Shown piece after piece: positions 32,826 to 37,580 of a stretch of DNA of 37,580 bases. Source of the DNA: Clostridiales bacterium UBA6330. Its GTDB lineage: Bacteria; Bacillota; Clostridia; Oscillospirales; CAG-272. A program made the position numbers and the translations under genes. The stretch is from NCBI GenBank assembly GCA_002438075.1, contig DJSQ01000134.1, forward strand, positions 1-37,580, read 5' to 3'. Each line of letters begins with the position of its first letter. Positions within the stretch are counted from its first letter, which is position 1. The notes beneath the pieces were generated by a model. It saw only the letters and a program-made list of their open reading frames with translations. It was not told where the DNA came from and ran no database searches.

Positions 32826-34073
32826 TTGCAATACGGATGTATCGGAGAGAAGCTGGGGCACAGCTTCTCGGCGGAAATTCACGCCATGCTGGACAGTCAC
32901 CCCTATGAATTGCGGGAGCTGGCACAGGCGGACCTGCCCGCATTTTTGCAAAAGAAGGACTTTCGCGGCATCAACGTCACGATTCCCTATAAGCAGGCGG
33001 TAATGCCGTTTCTGGATGAAATCGACCCTGCGGCGCGGGAAATCGGCGCGGTCAACACGATTGTCAACCGTGACGGCAGGCTTTGCGGCTACAACACCGA
33101 TTTTTACGGACTGAAAACGCTTCTGGAAGCCATCGGCGTTCCCTTGCAGGGCAAGACCGTTGCCGTTCTCGGCACGGGCGGGACCTCGCTGACCGCGTGT
33201 GCGGTTGCGAAAGCGATGGGGGCTTCCGAGCTTCTGCGCGTCAGCCGCCGAGCGGGGGAGGACCGCGTTTCCTATGCGGACTTCTACCGCGACCACGCCG
33301 CGCGGGTGCGGATTCTCATCAATACAACCCCTGTCGGTATGTATCCGAATCCCGATGCCTGCCCTGCGGAGCTTGACCGCCTTCCCGCATTGGAGGCGGT
33401 TGCGGACCCGATTTACAACCCGCTCCGTTCCGAGCTGGTCCTCGGTGCGTGGGCGCGTCACATTCCCGCACAAGGCGGGCTTCTGATGCTGACCGCACAG
33501 GCGGTGCGCGCGTCGGAGATTTTCACGGGACAGACCTATCCTGCGGGCACTGCCGAGCACATCTGTGCGGTGCTGACCGAGCGGAAGGAGAACCTTGTCC
33601 TCTCGGGAATGCCCGCAAGCGGGAAAACCACGGTCGGTCGCCTGCTGGCTCGGAAAACGGGCAGACCCTTCCTTGATTTGGACGAGGAAATCACGCGGCG
33701 GTGCGGCAAAACGCCTGCCGAGCTGATTGCCGAGGCGGGAGAGGCGGCATTCCGCGACACCGAGACCGCCGTTCTGCGCGCGGTTTTGGCAGGGCTTTCG
33801 GGCGCGGTTCTGGCACTCGGCGGCGGAACGGTTTTGCGGGACGAAAATGTCACGATGCTGAGGCAAAACGGAATGCTCTGCTTTCTGGACCGCCCCGTGT
33901 CGGACCTGCTTCCGACCGCCGACCGTCCGCTTTCGTCCACGCGCGAGGCGCTGGAGAAGCGGTATGCGGAGCGCATTGACCGCTACCTTGCCACGGCGGA
34001 CCTCCGCGTTGCGGGCTTCAAAACGCCCGAGGAGGCGGTGGAGATGATTGAAAGGAGCCGAAAAACGGTATGA
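32826..34073 (+). CDS. aroE-aroK: Shikimate dehydrogenase-shikimate kinase fusion
   Basis: This is a single 415-residue frame carrying two enzymes. Residues 1-248 are shikimate dehydrogenase: 'GHSFSAEIH' (11-19), 'GINVTIPYKQ' with catalytic K56, 'GYNTDFYG' with D92, and a nucleotide loop 'VLGTGGTSLTA' (114-124). Residues about 255-410 are shikimate kinase: Walker A 'GMPASGKTT' (261-269), 'FLDLDEEI', 'AAFRDTE', 'LGGGTVL' and 'DRPLSS'. It therefore reduces 3-dehydroshikimate and then phosphorylates shikimate, two consecutive steps. The linker is only about 10 residues. The start is a TTG at 32826, behind a GGGGGGA site; no in-frame ATG or GTG gives the conserved N-terminus. The arrangement is unusual compared with separate aroE and aroK. 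Confidence 0.93.
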   Translation: MQYGCIGEKLGHSFSAEIHAMLDSHPYELRELAQADLPAFLQKKDFRGINVTIPYKQAVMPFLDEIDPAAREIGAVNTIVNRDGRLCGYNTDFYGLKTLLEAIGVPLQGKTVAVLGTGGTSLTACAVAKAMGASELLRVSRRAGEDRVSYADFYRDHAARVRILINTTPVGMYPNPDACPAELDRLPALEAVADPIYNPLRSELVLGAWARHIPAQGGLLMLTAQAVRASEIFTGQTYPAGTAEHICAVLTERKENLVLSGMPASGKTTVGRLLARKTGRPFLDLDEEITRRCGKTPAELIAEAGEAAFRDTETAVLRAVLAGLSGAVLALGGGTVLRDENVTMLRQNGMLCFLDRPVSDLLPTADRPLSSTREALEKRYAERIDRYLATADLRVAGFKTPEEAVEMIERSRKTV

Positions 34074-34504
34074 AGCTGTATGTTCTGAACGGACCGAACC
34101 TGAATCTGCTCGGTGTGCGGGAGCCCGACCAATACGGCTCCGAGAGCTTTGCGCATCTGACCGATCGCATTGCAAAGCACTGCGCGGAGCGGGGAATCGA
34201 GGTCCTTCAAAAGCAATCCAACCACGAGGGCGATCTGGTGGATTGGATACAGGAAGCCTATTTTGCGCACGCGGACGGGCTGGTTATCAACCCCGGGGCG
34301 TACACGCATACGAGCATCGCGCTCCTTGACGCGCTCAAGGCAACGAAGCTGCGGGCGGTGGAGGTCCACATTTCCAAGGTGGAAGAACGCGAGGCGTTCC
34401 GACAGGTCAGCTACCTGCGCGCCGCGTGCGAAAAGACGATTACGGGACACGGGACCGACGGCTATCTTGAAGCGATTGATTATCTGGCGGAGGACCGCAC
34501 ATGA
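34070..34504 (+). CDS. aroQ: Type II 3-dehydroquinate dehydratase
   Basis: This 144-residue small dodecameric-type enzyme dehydrates 3-dehydroquinate to 3-dehydroshikimate. It has 'LNGPNLNLLGVREPDQYG' with catalytic Y22, 'QSNHEGDLVDWI', 'INPGAYTHTSIAL' (N74, H80) and 'VEVHISKVEEREAFR' with H100. Length is normal. It is coupled on both sides by ATGA overlaps, upstream with the aroE-aroK fusion and downstream with aroA. Confidence 0.97.
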   Translation: MKLYVLNGPNLNLLGVREPDQYGSESFAHLTDRIAKHCAERGIEVLQKQSNHEGDLVDWIQEAYFAHADGLVINPGAYTHTSIALLDALKATKLRAVEVHISKVEEREAFRQVSYLRAACEKTITGHGTDGYLEAIDYLAEDRT

Positions 34505-35709
34505 GAGTGCGGATTCATGCGGGACGCGCGGCGGGCGAGGTCTGTGTCCCGCCCTCCAAAAGCATTGCGCACAGAATGCTGATCTGCGCGGGGCTTGCCC
34601 ATGGGGTCAGCGTCATCCGACACGCAGGGGACTGTGAGGACATCCTCGCAACTCTCGATTGCCTCTCCCTGCTCGGCGCGGACTGTCGGCGGGAGGGGGA
34701 CACGGTAACGGTTCGCGGCGGACTGCTCCGCACGGCACCGACCGAGGCGCTCCCTTGCCGCGAGAGCGGGAGCACCCTGCGCTTTCTCATCCCGCTTGCG
34801 CTGACGGCGGATTTTCCCGTTGTCTTTACGGGCTACGGGCGGCTTCCCGAGCGCCCGCAGACGGTTTATGAGGAAATCTGTGCCGAGCAGGGGCTGACAT
34901 GGGCGCGCAAGGGGCAGACGGTTTGCGTCAGGGGACCGCTTCACGGCGGCGATTTCCGCGTGGCGGGAAATATCAGCAGTCAGTTCATCACGGGACTGCT
35001 CTTTGCCTTGCCAACGCGTCACGAGCCGAGCAGAATCACCCTGCTTCCGCCCGTGGAGAGCCGCTCCTATATCGACCTGACGCTGGACGTACTGAAAAAG
35101 TTCGGCATCCGCGCGGAATGGGAGACCGAAACCTCGCTTGCCGTGCCGTGCGGTCAGCGCTTTACGCCGTGCGACTGCGAGGCGGAGGGCGATTGGTCGG
35201 CGGGTGCCTTCTGGGAAGCACTCGGGCGCATGGGGGACAATCGGGTGCGGGTCCCGAACCTGAATCCGCACGCACGGCAGGGGGACCGCATCTGCACGGC
35301 ATACCTCGATGCGCTCCGCAAGGGTCCCGCGACCCTCTCGCTTGCCGACTGCCCCGACCTCGGTCCGATGCTCTTTGCCTATGCCGCCGCGATGCACGGC
35401 GGGACCTTTACCGAGGTCGGACGACTGCGCATCAAGGAAAGTGACCGCATCGGCGCCATGCGCGAGGAGCTTGCAAAATGCGGCGCGGAGCTTGCCGACC
35501 TCGGCGACACCGTAACCGTCAAGGGCGGCAGACTGCACGCGCCTAAAGCCCCGTTTGACGGGCACGGCGACCATCGGATTGTGATGGCGCTGGCGGTCCT
35601 TGCAACGCGCACGGGCGGCGAGATAGAGGGGGCAGAGGTCGTGCGGAAAAGCTATCCCGCCTTTTGGGAGGACCTCGGCGCACTCGGAATCCGCATGGAA
35701 ATATTATAA
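34501..35709 (+). CDS. aroA: 3-phosphoshikimate 1-carboxyvinyltransferase (EPSP synthase)
   Basis: This 402-residue protein with the two-domain inside-out alpha/beta barrel adds the enolpyruvyl group of PEP to shikimate-3-phosphate. 'PPSKSIAHRML' (K20, S21, R25) binds substrate, 'CRESGSTLRFLIPLAL' (86-101) is the PEP region, and 'GNISSQFITGLLFALP', 'RIKESDRIGAM' and 'DGHGDHRIVMALAV' complete the usual set. It is slightly shorter than the ~425-residue norm. It follows aroQ with an ATGA overlap and precedes tyrA with a 10-base gap holding an AAGGAAG site. Confidence 0.96.
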   Translation: MRVRIHAGRAAGEVCVPPSKSIAHRMLICAGLAHGVSVIRHAGDCEDILATLDCLSLLGADCRREGDTVTVRGGLLRTAPTEALPCRESGSTLRFLIPLALTADFPVVFTGYGRLPERPQTVYEEICAEQGLTWARKGQTVCVRGPLHGGDFRVAGNISSQFITGLLFALPTRHEPSRITLLPPVESRSYIDLTLDVLKKFGIRAEWETETSLAVPCGQRFTPCDCEAEGDWSAGAFWEALGRMGDNRVRVPNLNPHARQGDRICTAYLDALRKGPATLSLADCPDLGPMLFAYAAAMHGGTFTEVGRLRIKESDRIGAMREELAKCGAELADLGDTVTVKGGRLHAPKAPFDGHGDHRIVMALAVLATRTGGEIEGAEVVRKSYPAFWEDLGALGIRMEIL

Positions 35710-35719
35710 GGAAGCAATT

Positions 35720-36592
35720 ATGGAACTCAATCAAAATACCCGAATCCTCATTGTCGGGTTGGGGGTCATCGGCGGCGGCTATGCCAAAGCGCTGACCAAG
35801 CAGGGCTATCCTGTCACCTGTATCACAAAGGAACAAAAGGATATCGACTACGCCGAGGCGCACGGAATCATCCGCTCGGGCTACACCGAGCCGCGCCCCG
35901 ACATTCTCGCGGCGGCGGACCTTGTGGTGCTTGCGCTCTATCCGCATATCGCCATCGAATGGATGAAGCAGAACCAACAGCACCTGCGCGCGGGAATCCT
36001 CGTGACCGATGTAACGGGTGTGAAGTCGCGGTTTCTTGCCGAAATGGGAGAGATTTTGCGCCCCGACATCGAATTCATTGCCGCGCACCCGATGGCAGGG
36101 CGGGAATCGAGCGGTGTGGAATACAGCAACGACGAGGTGTTTCGCGGTGCGAACTACATTGTGGTCCCCACCGAGCGGAACACGCCCGAGGGCATTGCCA
36201 CCTGTCGCAGGCTTGGGGAAATTCTCGGCTTCGGCAGAATCACCGAGCTGGATGCCGCCTCACACGACCGTATGATTGCATTTCTCTCCCAGCTGACCCA
36301 CTGCATTGCCGTGGCGCTGATGGACTGCAACACCGATGAGGGGCTGGAAAACTACACGGGCGACTCCTTCCGCGACCTGACACGGATTGCGAAAATCAAC
36401 GATGAGATGTGGAGCGAGCTGTTCCTATGGAACCGCGAAGCCCTGCTGGAGCAGATGGACCGCTTTGAAGAAACGCTCGCCGATTTCCGCGGGCTTCTGG
36501 AGGCGGGGGACCGCGAGGGGATGCGGGAGATGATGCGCACCTCCTCCCGCCGCCGCGCACAGTTTGATAAACGAAAGGAAACATCGATATGA
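35720..36592 (+). CDS. tyrA: Prephenate dehydrogenase
   Basis: This 290-residue protein oxidatively decarboxylates prephenate to 4-hydroxyphenylpyruvate for tyrosine synthesis. It has a Rossmann loop 'ILIVGLGVIGGGYAKAL' (9-25), 'HPMAGRESSGVEYS' (H123, R128) and 'FLSQLTHCIAVAL' (H194), the conserved substrate and catalytic blocks of TyrA. No mutase or ACT domain is fused, unlike some family members, so tyrosine feedback is not evident from the sequence. The ATGA overlap at the end couples it to the DAHP synthase gene. Together with pheA it takes the flow from prephenate to both aromatic keto acids. Confidence 0.94.
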   Translation: MELNQNTRILIVGLGVIGGGYAKALTKQGYPVTCITKEQKDIDYAEAHGIIRSGYTEPRPDILAAADLVVLALYPHIAIEWMKQNQQHLRAGILVTDVTGVKSRFLAEMGEILRPDIEFIAAHPMAGRESSGVEYSNDEVFRGANYIVVPTERNTPEGIATCRRLGEILGFGRITELDAASHDRMIAFLSQLTHCIAVALMDCNTDEGLENYTGDSFRDLTRIAKINDEMWSELFLWNREALLEQMDRFEETLADFRGLLEAGDREGMREMMRTSSRRRAQFDKRKETSI

Positions 36593-37580
36593 ATATGCAC
36601 TTTTACCGCAAGCTCCCGATTCCGAAGGAGATTAAGGAGCAATACCCCGCAACGCCCGAAATCACCGCCGCGCGGGACAACTGGGTCGAGCAGATCAAGG
36701 CAATCCTTGACGGCAGGGACGACAGGCTCCTGCTGGTCATCGGTCCCTGCTCGGCGGACGCGGAGGACACGGTTCTGCGCTATATCTACCGCCTGCGCGA
36801 GGTGCAGGACCGCGTATCCGACCGCATTCTCATCGTCCCGCGCATCTACACCAACAAGCCCCGCACCACGGGCGACGGCTACAAAGGGATGCTCCATCAG
36901 CCCGACCCCGAATCCGAGCCGGACCTCTTGCGCGGTCTGGTTGCCATCCGCAAGCTCCATATGCGCGCGATTGCCGAGACGGGCTTCGGCTGTGCGGATG
37001 AGATGCTGTACCCCGAGAATCACCGCTATCTTTCGGACCTTTTGGCATACGTCGCGGTCGGCGCGCGGTCGGTGGAGGACCAACAGCACCGCATGACCGC
37101 CAGCGGGCTGGATATCCCCGTTGGCATGAAGAACCCAACGGGCGGGGACATCACCGTGATGATGAACTCCATCACCGCCGCACAGCATTCGCATATGTTC
37201 CTTTATCGCGGCTGGGAGGTGCGGAGCGAGGGGAACCCCTACGCACACGCGATTCTGCGCGGCTACGTCAACAAGCACGGCCAGTCGCTCCCGAACTATC
37301 ATTATGAGGACCTGATTCATCTGGCGCAGTCCTACGAGGCGAGCGGACTTGCCAATCCTGCGGTTGTGGTGGACACCAACCACGCGAACTCGGGCAAGCA
37401 GTATCTCGAACAGCCGAGAATCGCAAAGGAGATTCTGCATTCCCGCCGCTGTTCCCATGCAGTCCGTAAATTGGTCAAGGGGCTGATGATTGAAAGCTAT
37501 CTGGAGGACGGCGCGCAGAAGATCGGCGCGGAGGGCTTTGTCCCGGGCAAGTCCATCACCGACCCCTGCCTCGGCTGGGA
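36589..37580 (+). CDS. 3-deoxy-7-phosphoheptulonate (DAHP) synthase, type I-alpha (3' partial)
   Basis: The frame stays open to the window edge after 330 codons; by comparison with AroF/AroG/AroH about 15-25 residues are missing. It condenses PEP with erythrose-4-phosphate, the entry step of the pathway. Visible motifs are 'LLVIGPCSADAED' (48-60, metal ligand C54), 'PRIYTNKPRTTGDGYKGML' (84-102), 'GARSVEDQQHR', 'GMKNPTGG' and 'VDTNHANSGKQ' (H265). The end 'GKSITDPCLGW' is the usual tail of this class. As the last recognised gene, coupled to tyrA by an ATGA overlap, the first pathway enzyme sits at the distal end of the operon. Feedback type cannot be read with confidence. Confidence 0.95.
   Translation, partial: MNMHFYRKLPIPKEIKEQYPATPEITAARDNWVEQIKAILDGRDDRLLLVIGPCSADAEDTVLRYIYRLREVQDRVSDRILIVPRIYTNKPRTTGDGYKGMLHQPDPESEPDLLRGLVAIRKLHMRAIAETGFGCADEMLYPENHRYLSDLLAYVAVGARSVEDQQHRMTASGLDIPVGMKNPTGGDITVMMNSITAAQHSHMFLYRGWEVRSEGNPYAHAILRGYVNKHGQSLPNYHYEDLIHLAQSYEASGLANPAVVVDTNHANSGKQYLEQPRIAKEILHSRRCSHAVRKLVKGLMIESYLEDGAQKIGAEGFVPGKSITDPCLGW

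Noticed and set aside
28325..37458. Several long minus-strand frames opposite the aromatic operon
   Set aside because: All are antisense to enzymes with intact catalytic motifs. Long open antisense frames are expected at this GC content.

Overview
This window looks like a chromosomal segment from a spore-forming, moderately high-GC member of the Firmicutes (Clostridia, plausibly a gut lineage related to the Oscillospiraceae). The support is a clear SpoIIID regulator, a TasA/SipW-type surface domain, BspA-type and InlB-type surface lipoproteins, Gram-positive style ribosome binding sites, and sigma-A-like promoters with 17-base spacers. The lineage is an inference from gene content; no rRNA or other phylogenetic marker was used. 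Coding density is high and no intergenic stretch exceeds about 215 bases. I see no tRNA, rRNA, CRISPR array, prophage or transposase gene.

Left part (1-7230): the 3' portion of a TasA-like/beta-helix surface protein, then a four-gene plus-strand operon (M18 aminopeptidase, BrnQ transporter, DUF1846 protein, Mbeg1-like hydrolase). It ends in a 212-bp cloverleaf palindrome made of a 39-bp inverted repeat enclosing three perfect hairpins, which separates it from the convergent L-rhamnose isomerase gene. This palindrome is the most unusual non-coding structure in the window.

Middle (7233-20601): mostly single genes and short units. They are rhaA, an AzgA-type purine permease, a SpoU/TrmH RNA methyltransferase, spoIIID, a PHP-phosphatase-like protein that has lost its metal ligands, a tandem pair of CNNM/CBS transporter-like proteins, and an unassigned methyltransferase-fold protein. 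A regulatory and surface locus follows: a 70-aa XRE repressor divergent from an XRE/zinc-ribbon/membrane protein, a lipoprotein with a Thr/Pro stalk and InlB-type repeat, and an AT-rich BspA-type leucine-rich-repeat lipoprotein.

Right part (20729-37580): three tight operons. deoC-deoB-cdd-nnrD handles deoxynucleoside salvage plus NAD(P)HX repair, with ATGA overlaps at each junction. Convergent to it lies a minus-strand unit of an MBL-fold hydrolase, gltX, glnS and a small membrane protein, so this organism can charge tRNA-Gln directly. Divergent from that unit is a nine-gene aromatic amino-acid operon: aminotransferase, pheA, aroB, aroC, a fused aroE-aroK, aroQ, aroA, tyrA and a DAHP synthase cut by the window end. 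It encodes every step from phosphoenolpyruvate plus erythrose-4-phosphate to chorismate, and then both phenylalanine and tyrosine. The leader from the predicted promoter is only about 30 nt, leaving no room for a T-box or attenuator.

I do not see a recognisable new defence or mobile system. The best candidates for something undescribed are the cloverleaf element, the metal-ligand-less PHP protein, and the membrane-anchored XRE/zinc-ribbon regulator with its neighbouring lipoproteins.
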